A DNA stretch of 64,000 nt. Origin: Bog-473 sp963707835. Its GTDB lineage: Bacteria; Actinomycetota; Acidimicrobiia; Acidimicrobiales; RAAP-2. The stretch is from NCBI GenBank assembly GCA_963707835.1, contig CAVPRI010000002.1:1-64000 (forward strand), read 5' to 3'. The position numbers and the translations under genes are program-made. The notes under the pieces were generated by a model. It was not told the origin of the DNA. It did not search any database and was given only the letters and a program-made list of their open reading frames with translations. Shown piece by piece: positions 33,558 to 41,577 of the stretch; position 1 is the first letter of the stretch, and the number at the start of each line of letters is the position of its first letter.

Positions 33558-34973
33558 GTGCCGATAGGCTCGCCCACGATGGACGGCGACGCCACGGCGC
33601 TCTTGCTGCAGCGGGCCTGGGCCGCGCTCGGTGGCGATCCCGAGTTGGTCGATCGTGTCGAGCTGATCGGGGACGGGGAAGGCTTGTTGCCCTCGGCGCA
33701 CGCCGCGATGTCGGCAATGACCGCCGCCGTCGCGGTGTCGACGCTTGCCGCCGCGGTGCTCGACGGCACTCGGCGGTCCTCACAGCCGAGCACGGTCACC
33801 ATCGATCGCCACCACGTCGGGGTGGCGGCGCGGAGCGAACACTATGCCCGGACCGAGGGGGTCCAGGAGCCCGAGCGGATCTCACCCATGGCCCGGTTCT
33901 GGCGGACGGCCGACGGGAGCTGGTTCCGCCTCCACGGTGAGTACCCATGGCATCGGGACCGGGCCCTGGGTGTTCTCGGTTGCGAGGATCGGCATCGGAG
34001 CATCAAGGAATCCGTCTCGAGCTGGAAGGGTGAGAACCTCGAGGATGCACTGGCCGCGGCGGGTGGGCTCGGTTACATGGTGCGGAGCGAGGCCCAATGG
34101 CACGAGCATCCACAGGGTCGGGCGATCGCTGGTTTGCCGCTGCTGGGGTTCGGCTCGGGCGCCGGACCCGGCCGGCTCGCGGTCCCTGCTCGCGGAGCGA
34201 CCGGCCTGAGGGTCCTAGACCTGACCCGGGTGCTCGCGGGTCCCCTCGCCACGAAGACCCTGGCCGCCTGGGGTGCAGAGGTGGTGAGGATCGATAGCCC
34301 CCACTTGCCCGAAATGCCCGGACCCGCGCTCGACATGTTGCCCGGCAAACGCAGCACGCGCCTCGACTTGGCACAGCCGGCGGCCCGGGCCGAGATGGAG
34401 GAGCTCCTCTCCCAGGCCGATCTGCTCGTGACCGGTTACCGGCCCGGCGCACTGTCGCGATTTGGCCTGGACTCTGGCGCGCTCTGGGATCGTCACCCGC
34501 ACCTCTGCGTGGTCACGTTGTCCGCCTGGGGATCTTCGGGTCCGTGGGCTGACCGACGTGGCTTCGACTCGGTGGTCCAGGGCCCGACCGGGATCGCCCT
34601 CGCCGAAGGAGTCAACGGGCTTCCTGGCACCCTTCCGGCGCAGGTGCTCGACCACGCCACGGGCTATCTGGCCGCGGCCGCGGCCATGCTCGCGTTGGCA
34701 TCGGTGCAGTCGGGCGGGGTTCCCGTCTCTTCCCAACTCTCGTTGGCGCAGACGGCGCGCTGGCTGCTTAGTGCGGGAGTCTCCGCTCCCGAGGCGCCGC
34801 GTCGTGCTGAGGTCGACGCCTTCCGGGTGGTTCTCCCCGGCGCGGCTCGTCCGGTGGAGGTGATCCGTCCGGCCGGTCGATTGTCCGATTTGACGCCCTG
34901 TTGGACGTTCACGACGGAACTCGGCGTGGACGCGCCGAAGTTCGACGGTGCGCGTCGTGAACGGGTCGGCTGA
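33558..34973 (+). CDS. CaiB/BaiF (family III) CoA-transferase with a rearranged two-lobe architecture
   Basis: GTG at 33558, or ATG at 33579, opens about 470 residues. The usual N-terminal half of family III CoA-transferases appears only from residue 215: GLRVLDLTRVLAGPLATKTL, AAWGAEVVRIDSP, LDMLPGKRSTRLDLAQP and LLVTGYRPGALSRFGLDSG; LSAWGSSGPWADRRGFDSVV carries the G-x-x-G-P block. The 200 residues before it look like the distal half of the same fold (FWRTADGSWFRLHGEYPWHR, GGLGYMVRSEAQWHEHPQGR). The order is thus permuted relative to standard enzymes; I believe such proteins exist in other actinobacteria but cannot check. The catalytic Asp is not pinpointed. CoA acceptor and donor are unknown. 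Confidence 0.8.
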   Translation: MPIGSPTMDGDATALLLQRAWAALGGDPELVDRVELIGDGEGLLPSAHAAMSAMTAAVAVSTLAAAVLDGTRRSSQPSTVTIDRHHVGVAARSEHYARTEGVQEPERISPMARFWRTADGSWFRLHGEYPWHRDRALGVLGCEDRHRSIKESVSSWKGENLEDALAAAGGLGYMVRSEAQWHEHPQGRAIAGLPLLGFGSGAGPGRLAVPARGATGLRVLDLTRVLAGPLATKTLAAWGAEVVRIDSPHLPEMPGPALDMLPGKRSTRLDLAQPAARAEMEELLSQADLLVTGYRPGALSRFGLDSGALWDRHPHLCVVTLSAWGSSGPWADRRGFDSVVQGPTGIALAEGVNGLPGTLPAQVLDHATGYLAAAAAMLALASVQSGGVPVSSQLSLAQTARWLLSAGVSAPEAPRRAEVDAFRVVLPGAARPVEVIRPAGRLSDLTPCWTFTTELGVDAPKFDGARRERVG

Positions 34974-34990
34974 GCGGCTAATTGTATTCG

Positions 34991-36232
34991 GTGACCGAGA
35001 AGCCCCTCTTGGCAGTGGTCTACAGCCCCCGGTCGCGACCGTGGATGGAGATCGCGGAGAATGCCTCCGACTTGTGCCGTCTCCTGTGGATCGTGGACCA
35101 GTCCGGTTTGGGCACCACGACGAGAGCCCTGCGGAAGCTCGGCCGCGTGGTCGATGCCGAAGGACGAACGCCTGAGGAGTTGATCCAGCTCGTCCACGCC
35201 ATGCACCCCGATGGGATCACCTGCTACTACGACACTGACCTCCACCGCCAAGCCTGGTTGGCCGCCGCGCTGGGGCTGCCCGGCACCTCGGTCCGCGCCG
35301 TCACCAGGCTCAACGACAAGCTGCTCCAGCGCGAAGCCCTCGCCGCCGCCGGGGTTCCCGTTCCCCGGTTCTCGGCGGTGGCGGAACCGGTGGACGAAGA
35401 GGAGATGGCGCGGTTGTGTCGCGAGATCCGTTTTCCAGCGCTGCTCAAGCCCCGGAACGGAACGGCCTGCCAGGGCATCTACCTGATCCAAGACAGATCA
35501 GACCTGTTCACCGCACTCGGAGAGGTTGAGCATCCCTCGGAGATGGTCCTCGAGGAGCGGATGGAGGACCTCCCCCCCACCGAGGCTCCCTACGCCGACC
35601 GGGTGAGTATCGAATCGATCGTGAGCCGTGGTGTCGTGAGCCATCTCGGAGTCACCGGGCTGTTCCCGATGATGCCGCCCTTTCGATCATCAGGCGGATT
35701 TTTTCCCGCTGATGTGCCCACTTCGGAGATTGCCGAGATGTTCGACCTGGCCACGGCTTCCATAGAGGCTCTTGGTTCGGATTTCGGGTGCTACCGGACC
35801 GAGATCAAGCTCACTCCGCAAGGACGCAAGATCATTGAGATCAACGGTCGTCCCACCGGCCTGACCCCCGCGACAGTCAAGCTCGCCTCAGGCGTGCCAT
35901 TGCTGCAGCTGGGGATGCGACTGGCGCTCGGCGAGCACGTGGTGATCGAAGGTCCGGTCCACTGTGATCGCATCGCGTACCGCTTCTACCGCGAACCGCC
36001 ACAGTCGGCCACCCGGGTCCTGGGCATCACCGGACTGCGTGAGCTTGGACAGCGGCCGGGTGTGCTCCAAATCGACGTGCACAAGGAGGTGGGCGACTCC
36101 GTGGACTGGCGCAAGGGTTCACTCGACAAGGTCTTCCAGGTGACCGGCACGGTGGGTGACTACGCCGAGTTGGCCGAGCACTACGCCGCCTGCTCGGTGG
36201 ACTCCTATGTCACCTACCAGCACGAGCAGTGA
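34991..36232 (+). CDS. ATP-grasp domain protein
   Basis: I prefer the GTG at 34991 (VTEKPLLAVVYSPRSRPWME) over a TTG nine bases earlier. The 413-residue enzyme has a pre-ATP-grasp domain, then the ATP-grasp fold. Landmarks are AVTRLNDKLLQREALAAAGV (start of the A-domain), FPALLKPRNGTACQGIYLIQ (ATP-binding lysine and glycine loop), EMVLEERM (adenine-contacting Glu) and a metal-binding block YRTEIKLTPQGRKIIEINGR (E and N ligands), followed by TGLTPATVKLASGVPLLQLG. Such enzymes ligate a carboxylate to an amine or thiol. The overlapping stop with the GGDEF-EAL gene is tail to tail. The CoA-transferase upstream ends 18 bases before, so the two probably form one transcription unit. Confidence 0.88.
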   Translation: MTEKPLLAVVYSPRSRPWMEIAENASDLCRLLWIVDQSGLGTTTRALRKLGRVVDAEGRTPEELIQLVHAMHPDGITCYYDTDLHRQAWLAAALGLPGTSVRAVTRLNDKLLQREALAAAGVPVPRFSAVAEPVDEEEMARLCREIRFPALLKPRNGTACQGIYLIQDRSDLFTALGEVEHPSEMVLEERMEDLPPTEAPYADRVSIESIVSRGVVSHLGVTGLFPMMPPFRSSGGFFPADVPTSEIAEMFDLATASIEALGSDFGCYRTEIKLTPQGRKIIEINGRPTGLTPATVKLASGVPLLQLGMRLALGEHVVIEGPVHCDRIAYRFYREPPQSATRVLGITGLRELGQRPGVLQIDVHKEVGDSVDWRKGSLDKVFQVTGTVGDYAELAEHYAACSVDSYVTYQHEQ

Positions 36233-38522
36233 GGGAAATACTGTCCCTGACGGTGAAGTCGAGCTGGGCGGCGGGGCACGGAGGCTGAATCCCGAAGCCC
36301 TGCCCGTGGTCGCATCCCAGTTTGACGAGGAAGCCGATCAGGTCGGGCCGTTCAATCCCTTCGGCTACCACCCGGAGGCCCAAGGCGTGACCGAGGTCGA
36401 TCACCGAACGGACGATCGCCTCGTCGCGGCCCAGCTCCTCGCGGGCGTGCAGGCGTGAGGTGAACATCTTGTCCAACTTGATCTCGCCTACGGCTAGGTC
36501 GCTCAGGTAGGCGAGCGATGAGAACCCGGTGCCGAAGTCGTCGATCGACACGACGATGCCCGAGTCGGACAGGCTCTTGATAACACGCCGCGCGCGGGCC
36601 ATGTCCGCCATGACCATCGTCTCGGTGATCTCGAGCACGAGCGCCTGGGGGGGAAGGCCGACACGCGACAGGATCTCGGTGACCTGATCGGGCAGGGACG
36701 TGTCGAGCAGGTCGGTGGCCAACAGGTTGACCGCGACGGCAGCCGGGTGGCCGGCGCGCCACCATTGCGCGCAGGCCACCATCGCTTCCTCGAGCACCCA
36801 CTCGGTCAGCCGACGGATCAGCCCGGTCTCCTCGGCCAGCGGGAGGAAGTGGTCAGGGGGAACCAGCCCCAGACGGGGGTGGGGCCAGCGCAAGAGGGCT
36901 TCGACGGCCACCACCTCCCCGCTGCGTAGATCGATCTCTGGTTGGAAGTGCAGCACCAATGCGCCCGAGGTCATGGCGACGCGCAGCTCCTCCATCAGGC
37001 GGAGCCGGTCGGCCCCGTCGTCGAGTGCGGCCTCATAGATGTCGAAGGACGAGCGCGCCCCCTTGGCGCGGTACATGGCCACATCCGCGCACCGAAGAAG
37101 CTCGGCCGCGTCGGTGGCATGGTCCGGGGCGACCGCGATGCCGATGCTCGCTTCGACATGCAGGCTGGCTCTGTCCACGGTGATCGGATCGTCCAACGCC
37201 GAGGTGATGCGTCGGGCCACGCTGGTGGCTTCCTTGGCCCCGGCCCCGGACAGCAGCACGGCGAACTCGTCTCCGCCCAACCGGGCCACGACGTCGCCGG
37301 GCCGGACTGCTGCGCCGATACGTGGGCCGATTTGGCGCAGGAGCGCGTCACCGGTCGGATGCCCGAACGAGTCGTTGATCTCCTTGAAATGATCGAGGTC
37401 GATCAGCAGCAGAGCCAGCCGGGTGTCGTCGTGTCCTGCCTCGGCCTCCTGGAACGCGAGGAAGGAGCCTTCCAGCTCATTGAGCAGTTGGCGGCGGTTG
37501 CCGAGACCGGTCAACTCGTCGGTAACGGCCTGTTGCCGTCGGGACTCCGTGTGATGCCGCACCGCCCGGAGGGAGAAGGCCAGGCGAGCCCCGGCTGCGA
37601 CGAGGGTCGCCGCCGCAAGGCCGAGGGCGACGTGGCTCACATGACGCGCGTCGCCGACCATCAAAATCACGAGGCCGGCGGCCGAGGCCAGCCCGGGGAC
37701 GACGAAGCGTGGCATCCGTTCGGCGATCGGGGCCTTCGATCGCGCCGAGGTCGGCAGCCAGACCGAGGTTGACATGAGGAAGATCGCAGCCGGCCAGGTC
37801 AAGTTCACAGGGGTTCCGACCTGGTACGAGCCCGCCGAGGATTGGAACAAGTACACCGTGTCGCCTACGGCAATCAGGGCGCAGCCAGCGGCAAACACGA
37901 GCAACCGGGCGGGACGTCCCGGCACCATCACGACAGCCCCGATGGCCAGGGCCAGCAGGATCAGGTCGCCGACGGGGTACGCCAAGTTCACCGCCACCGA
38001 GGCGGCCGAACCGCCCACGGAGTGAAGAATCATGTCGAAAGCGAAGGCGGCGGTGACCGCGGCGGCTCCGAGGCCGGCGATGGTGCCGTCGAGCCACACG
38101 CTGGACTGGGCACGCCCGACATGGGTCCGGACCATCAGCATGAGGGCCAGGTAGGCCAGCGGATAGAAGAGCAGATAGAAGCCGTCCGCCGCCGAGGGAG
38201 TTCCCGCGGACGAATCGAGGGTCCAGACCACGTCGCCCAGGGCCCAAGACAGGAGCCCGGCTCCCAGCGCCAACGACGTCCCGCGGCCGTCAGCCCGTCG
38301 CAGGCCCCGGGCGAAGCAGGCCAGCGCGAGGACCACCTCGAAGGCGTCGACTAGTTGGTTGTCGATGACGGGCCACACCTGGCCTGTGTGGCGCACCATC
38401 AGGCTGGACCCATAGGCCCCGAGCAACACCAGCGCCGCGCCATAGAAGATCACCACCGGCGTCGGCGGGCGTTTCGGGCGGGATTCCGATCCGCCTACCG
38501 GGGTTGTAGGTAACGTGGCCAT
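36210..38522 (-). CDS. Membrane-anchored GGDEF-EAL protein (cyclic-di-GMP turnover)
   Basis: ATG at 38522 gives 770 residues. The first 310 contain about nine hydrophobic helices (from VVIFYGAALVLLGAYGSSLM to SHVALGLAAATLVAAGARLA), a sensor-like membrane region. The diguanylate cyclase domain follows: TDELTGLGNRRQLLNELEGS, LLLIDLDHFKEINDSFGHPT and VARLGGDEFAVLLSGAG, an intact GGDEF active site. The phosphodiesterase domain has AVEALLRWPHPRLGLVPPD (EAL), LVLEITETMVM, IDDFGTGFSSLAYLSDL, IKLDKMF and LRVVAEGIERPDL, all metal and catalytic residues present. Both activities are therefore possible. The C-terminus overlaps the ATP-grasp gene by 23 bases, tail to tail. Confidence 0.92.
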   Translation of the reverse strand: MATLPTTPVGGSESRPKRPPTPVVIFYGAALVLLGAYGSSLMVRHTGQVWPVIDNQLVDAFEVVLALACFARGLRRADGRGTSLALGAGLLSWALGDVVWTLDSSAGTPSAADGFYLLFYPLAYLALMLMVRTHVGRAQSSVWLDGTIAGLGAAAVTAAFAFDMILHSVGGSAASVAVNLAYPVGDLILLALAIGAVVMVPGRPARLLVFAAGCALIAVGDTVYLFQSSAGSYQVGTPVNLTWPAAIFLMSTSVWLPTSARSKAPIAERMPRFVVPGLASAAGLVILMVGDARHVSHVALGLAAATLVAAGARLAFSLRAVRHHTESRRQQAVTDELTGLGNRRQLLNELEGSFLAFQEAEAGHDDTRLALLLIDLDHFKEINDSFGHPTGDALLRQIGPRIGAAVRPGDVVARLGGDEFAVLLSGAGAKEATSVARRITSALDDPITVDRASLHVEASIGIAVAPDHATDAAELLRCADVAMYRAKGARSSFDIYEAALDDGADRLRLMEELRVAMTSGALVLHFQPEIDLRSGEVVAVEALLRWPHPRLGLVPPDHFLPLAEETGLIRRLTEWVLEEAMVACAQWWRAGHPAAVAVNLLATDLLDTSLPDQVTEILSRVGLPPQALVLEITETMVMADMARARRVIKSLSDSGIVVSIDDFGTGFSSLAYLSDLAVGEIKLDKMFTSRLHAREELGRDEAIVRSVIDLGHALGLRVVAEGIERPDLIGFLVKLGCDHGQGFGIQPPCPAAQLDFTVRDSISLTARAGR

Positions 38523-38608
38523 CAACCTGGGAATTCGGCGGGTGAGGGAGTTTCCTTGACCGGCGGGGCCTGGACGGCTGCCGCGCGCAGCCCTTGGGCC
38601 GATCCGGT

Positions 38609-39097
38609 TCAGACTGGCGGCGCCGCCCACACGTTGTTGCAGCGCGCGCAGACCTCGGCCGGCACGACGCCCCTGTGAGCCAGAAAGGCGAAGACTTTGC
38701 AGCCGAGACACAGGCCAAAGACCGATTCGAGCAAGGCCCCCGCGGCCAGGAGTCCCAGCGAGATCTCGGCCGCAGCCCATTGGCCGGCCAGCGTCAGGCC
38801 GAGCGCGGAGAGAGAGAAGGCAGCGCCGATCCCCTGCGCGAACCGTTTCGGTGGACCTGCCACCGGCCGTTCGGGCACGCCGATGCGGGGCGTGATCACC
38901 CGCGTCACCATCAGGCCCAGCGGGCTCAGGCTCGGGCCGGCGAGCACCCGGGCCACGAAGCCGTAGGCGACGACCACGGTCAGCCATCGCAGGTCGAGGG
39001 CCATGGCCATCACGCACATGAAGACGACCCCGCCGGCCACCAGCCGGGCGGAAACTTCGTTCACCGGGTTGGGAAACGAGAAGATGGACACCGGCAA
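38609..39097 (-). CDS. DUF4395 membrane protein
   Basis: A 162-residue protein with about four helices: SARLVAGGVVFMCVMAMALD, LRWLTVVVAYGFVARVLAGP, FAQGIGAAFSLSALGLTLAG and EISLGLLAAGALLESVFGLC. The family's landmarks are the N-terminal F-P-N-P-V-N-E, PLGLMVTRVITPRIGVPERP in the middle loop and the C-L-G-C pair (VFGLCLGCKVFAFL) in the last helix. A C-terminal pair ...EVCARCN is an extra CxxC. Cysteine pairs suggest a redox role, and DUF4395 proteins often neighbour thioredoxin-like or sulfurtransferase genes, but none is seen here. The start is TTG at 39097 or GTG at 39091, the latter with better spacing to GGAG. Confidence 0.85.
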   Translation of the reverse strand: MPVSIFSFPNPVNEVSARLVAGGVVFMCVMAMALDLRWLTVVVAYGFVARVLAGPSLSPLGLMVTRVITPRIGVPERPVAGPPKRFAQGIGAAFSLSALGLTLAGQWAAAEISLGLLAAGALLESVFGLCLGCKVFAFLAHRGVVPAEVCARCNNVWAAPPV

Positions 39098-39141
39098 CGC
39101 TCCGCTCTTTAGATCAGAACTCTGAGCAGGTTAGTCGGATT

Positions 39142-40281
39142 TCACGGGTCTACAGCGTGTGGAACGGGCTGTGGGGCCGGCGGGCCCACGTATCGCGCCG
39201 AAGGGCGGATGAGCCGATTGTGCGAGGCCTGCTCCATCACATGGGCGCACCACCCGATGGTTCGGGCACCGGCGAAGGTGGGAGTGAACATCTCGCGGGG
39301 GATGCCGCATGTGAGCATGACGACACCGGCATAGAACTCGACGTTCGTGTACAGACGTCGACCAGGTTTCAGCTCGCCCAGGACTTCCACCGCGGCGTGT
39401 TCCACCGATTGGGCGAAGCCCACCATCGGGCCACCCAGTTGCTCGCTGACCGAACGCAGCAGCAACGAACGGGGGTCGTCGGTCCTATAGACCCGGTGTC
39501 CGAAGCCCATGATTCGTTCTCCGCGTGCGACCGCCGCGCGCAGCCACGGCTCGGCCCGCTCGGGAGTGCCGATGGCATCGAGCATGTCGAGCGCACGGCT
39601 GGGGGCACCGCCGTGGAGCGGGCCCGACAGAGCGCCGAGAGCCGCCACGACAGCGGCGCCGAGGTCTGCTCCGGTCGACGTGACGACTCGGGCCGTGAAC
39701 GTCGATGCGCTGAACCCGTGGTCGATGGTCAGGATCATGTACTGCTCAATGGCGCGGGCGTGATCGGGGGTTGGACGGCGCCCATTGAGCATGGCCAGGT
39801 AATTGGCGGCCATGCTCAAGTCGTCGTCCGGGTCGACCGGATTGAGGCCCTGGCGTAACCGGTGGATGGCCGCCAGGATCGTCGGGACCACTGCGCAGAG
39901 ATCGAGCGCGTGATCCCGCAATTCCTCGGCGCCGACGTCCTGCACGGGGCGCCAACCAAGTTCGGCGCCCAGCAGTGAGACAGCCGTGCGCAGGACGTCG
40001 AGGGGTGGCCCGAGCCTGACCAGCTCGGGCAAGAGGTCCCGGACGCCGGTAGGCATGGCCCGTCGCCGCCGGACCTCGCCCGAGAAGTTGGCAGACGCGG
40101 TGGCATCGGGGAGATCGTCGGAGAACAGCAGATACCACACATCCTCGAGCGATCGAGCTCGGGCCAGGTCGACCGCCGAGTACTGCCGGTAGTGGAAGAA
40201 GCCCTCTTCGCCCCGCACGTCGCCGATGGTCGTCTCGGCCACCACGACTCCTTCGAGGCCAGCTTCAACCACCGTCTGCAC
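39142..40281 (-). CDS. Citrate synthase / methylcitrate synthase paralogue
   Basis: I take a GTG at 40281 or 40272 as start, since AAAGG precedes the latter and the longer form would collide with the divergent gene. The protein has about 380 residues: GLEGVVVAETTIGDVRG at the N-terminus (strand pair and signature), MILTIDHGFSASTFTARVVT, SGPLHGGAPSRALDML (first catalytic His) and RIMGFGHRVYRTDDPRSLLL (second catalytic His, Arg). The third catalytic position, normally Asp in N-V-D-F-Y, is Glu here (YTNVEFYAGVVMLTCGIP). Citrate synthases condense oxaloacetate and acetyl-CoA. The Glu may reflect a different acyl-CoA or a common subgroup substitution. It is divergent from an HTH-bearing paralogue. 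Confidence 0.88.
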   Translation of the reverse strand: MQTVVEAGLEGVVVAETTIGDVRGEEGFFHYRQYSAVDLARARSLEDVWYLLFSDDLPDATASANFSGEVRRRRAMPTGVRDLLPELVRLGPPLDVLRTAVSLLGAELGWRPVQDVGAEELRDHALDLCAVVPTILAAIHRLRQGLNPVDPDDDLSMAANYLAMLNGRRPTPDHARAIEQYMILTIDHGFSASTFTARVVTSTGADLGAAVVAALGALSGPLHGGAPSRALDMLDAIGTPERAEPWLRAAVARGERIMGFGHRVYRTDDPRSLLLRSVSEQLGGPMVGFAQSVEHAAVEVLGELKPGRRLYTNVEFYAGVVMLTCGIPREMFTPTFAGARTIGWCAHVMEQASHNRLIRPSARYVGPPAPQPVPHAVDP

Positions 40282-40312
40282 CCTTTCACTATGACCTGGG
40301 CTGATCCGTCTG

Positions 40313-40340
40313 TAAACGTTGATCAAGTCAATACGTTACG
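40313..40340. promoter_or_regulatory. Imperfect inverted repeat between the divergent citrate synthase genes
   Basis: The spacer contains GTAAACGTTGATCAAGTCAA followed by TACGTTAC: an approximate dyad with outer GTAA/TTAC and ACGTT/TACGT elements and a perfect inner TTGATCAA palindrome. It is the only symmetric site in the shared spacer of about 70 bases and is AT-rich. It is a candidate operator for the adjacent HTH-citrate synthase. Confidence 0.4.
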
Positions 40341-40347
40341 ATCGAAT

Positions 40348-41571
40348 ATGGACAGAATGCTCACGACCACCGAGGCGGCTCGCCGCCTCGGTGTCAAGAT
40401 CCCGACGCTCTACGCCTATGTGAGCCGGGGTCTTCTGTCGTCGCAGCAGGACCCGGTGGGGCGAGGCAGCCTGTTCGACTTGAGTGAAGTCGAGGCGCTC
40501 GCAGCCCGCAGTCGCGGCGGGCGCCAGACGGCCACACGGCTGGCCACTGTGACCACCGGGATCACTCAGCTGGACCCGTGCCTCGGTCCCCTCTACCGGG
40601 GCCGTCCGGCCATCCATCTGGCGAGCACGGAGAGCTTCGAGGAGGTGGCGCTCCGGCTCTGGGACACTTCGTTGCCCGCAGGCGCCGAGGACCCCGACGG
40701 CAACGGCGACGTCGGGGACGGCTGGGCGGTACCCGACCTCGGTCCTTGCCCGCTGCACGGCACGTTGGAACGGATGCGTTGGGGCCTGGTGGTGTGTGGA
40801 GCCTCCGACCCCCTGCGTGCCGACCTCCGTCCGAACGCGGTCGTCCGTGCCGCCAAGCGATGCATCGCGGCGTTGGCGGACCTCGCCTGGCCCACTCCGG
40901 CCGTCTGGCACGACACGACGGGGCAAACCTCAGGGCGCGGAATGTCGATCGCAACACGCTTACGAACTCGTCTCAGCCCGCCGGCGGTGGCCCGCGCCGG
41001 CCCCGCACTCGACGGCGCTCTCGATGCCGCCCTCGTCCTCCTGGCCGACCACGAGCTGGCCACCTCCACGGTGGCCGTCCGGGTGGCAGCCTCCACCCGG
41101 ACTGATCCGTACGATGCCTTCCTCGCTGGCCTGGCCACCCTTGCCGGCCCGCTCCACGGGGGAGCCAGCCAGCAGGTGCACGAGCTCTTGGGTACGGCCG
41201 AGCGGGACGGCGTGGCGCGGGCCCTCAACGGGGCACTGCGCGAATGGGGGCACCTTCCTGGGTTTGGCCACGGCGTGTACACGGAGGGTGACCCTCGGTG
41301 CGCCGTCTTGCTCGACCGAGTTGAGCCGTTGTTGGACGCCGAGCACGCCGTCCTCGTGCACGAAGTGGCGGGACTCGCCCAGGAGCACGACTTGCCGGCG
41401 CCGAACTGTGACTTTGCATTGGCCGCGCTCACATGGGGCACGTCCATGCCAGCGGACGCCGGCCGCGCCGTCTTCGCCGTGGCACGAATGGCCGGCTGGA
41501 CGGCCCACTACCTCGAGGAGCTGTCAGAGCCTCCATTGCGCTTCCGGGCCCGAGCCGTGTACAGCGTCTGA
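40348..41571 (+). CDS. Citrate synthase-like protein with N-terminal helix-turn-helix
   Basis: ATG at 40348 gives 407 residues. Residues 1-55 form an excisionase/MerR-like DNA-binding domain: MLTTTEAARRLGVKIPTLYA, YVSRGLLSSQQDPVGRGSLF and DLSEVEALAARSRGG. The rest is a complete citrate synthase fold: AGPLHGGASQQVHELLG (first catalytic His), LPGFGHGVYTEGDPRCAVLL (second) and APNCDFALAALTWGTSMPAD (catalytic Asp retained). So all three catalytic side chains are present, unlike the divergent paralogue, which has Glu. The combination suggests an enzyme that binds DNA, possibly sensing acyl-CoA or oxaloacetate, or a regulator derived from an enzyme. The spacer dyad at 40313-40340 is a plausible target. 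Confidence 0.85.
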   Translation: MDRMLTTTEAARRLGVKIPTLYAYVSRGLLSSQQDPVGRGSLFDLSEVEALAARSRGGRQTATRLATVTTGITQLDPCLGPLYRGRPAIHLASTESFEEVALRLWDTSLPAGAEDPDGNGDVGDGWAVPDLGPCPLHGTLERMRWGLVVCGASDPLRADLRPNAVVRAAKRCIAALADLAWPTPAVWHDTTGQTSGRGMSIATRLRTRLSPPAVARAGPALDGALDAALVLLADHELATSTVAVRVAASTRTDPYDAFLAGLATLAGPLHGGASQQVHELLGTAERDGVARALNGALREWGHLPGFGHGVYTEGDPRCAVLLDRVEPLLDAEHAVLVHEVAGLAQEHDLPAPNCDFALAALTWGTSMPADAGRAVFAVARMAGWTAHYLEELSEPPLRFRARAVYSV

Positions 41572-41577
41572 CCGGGC

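Noticed and set aside
38523..39017. Upstream extension of the GGDEF-EAL protein
   Set aside because: It overlaps the DUF4395 gene in another frame of the same strand and is Arg/Gly/Pro-rich without motifs; the ATG at 38522 directly precedes the membrane domain.
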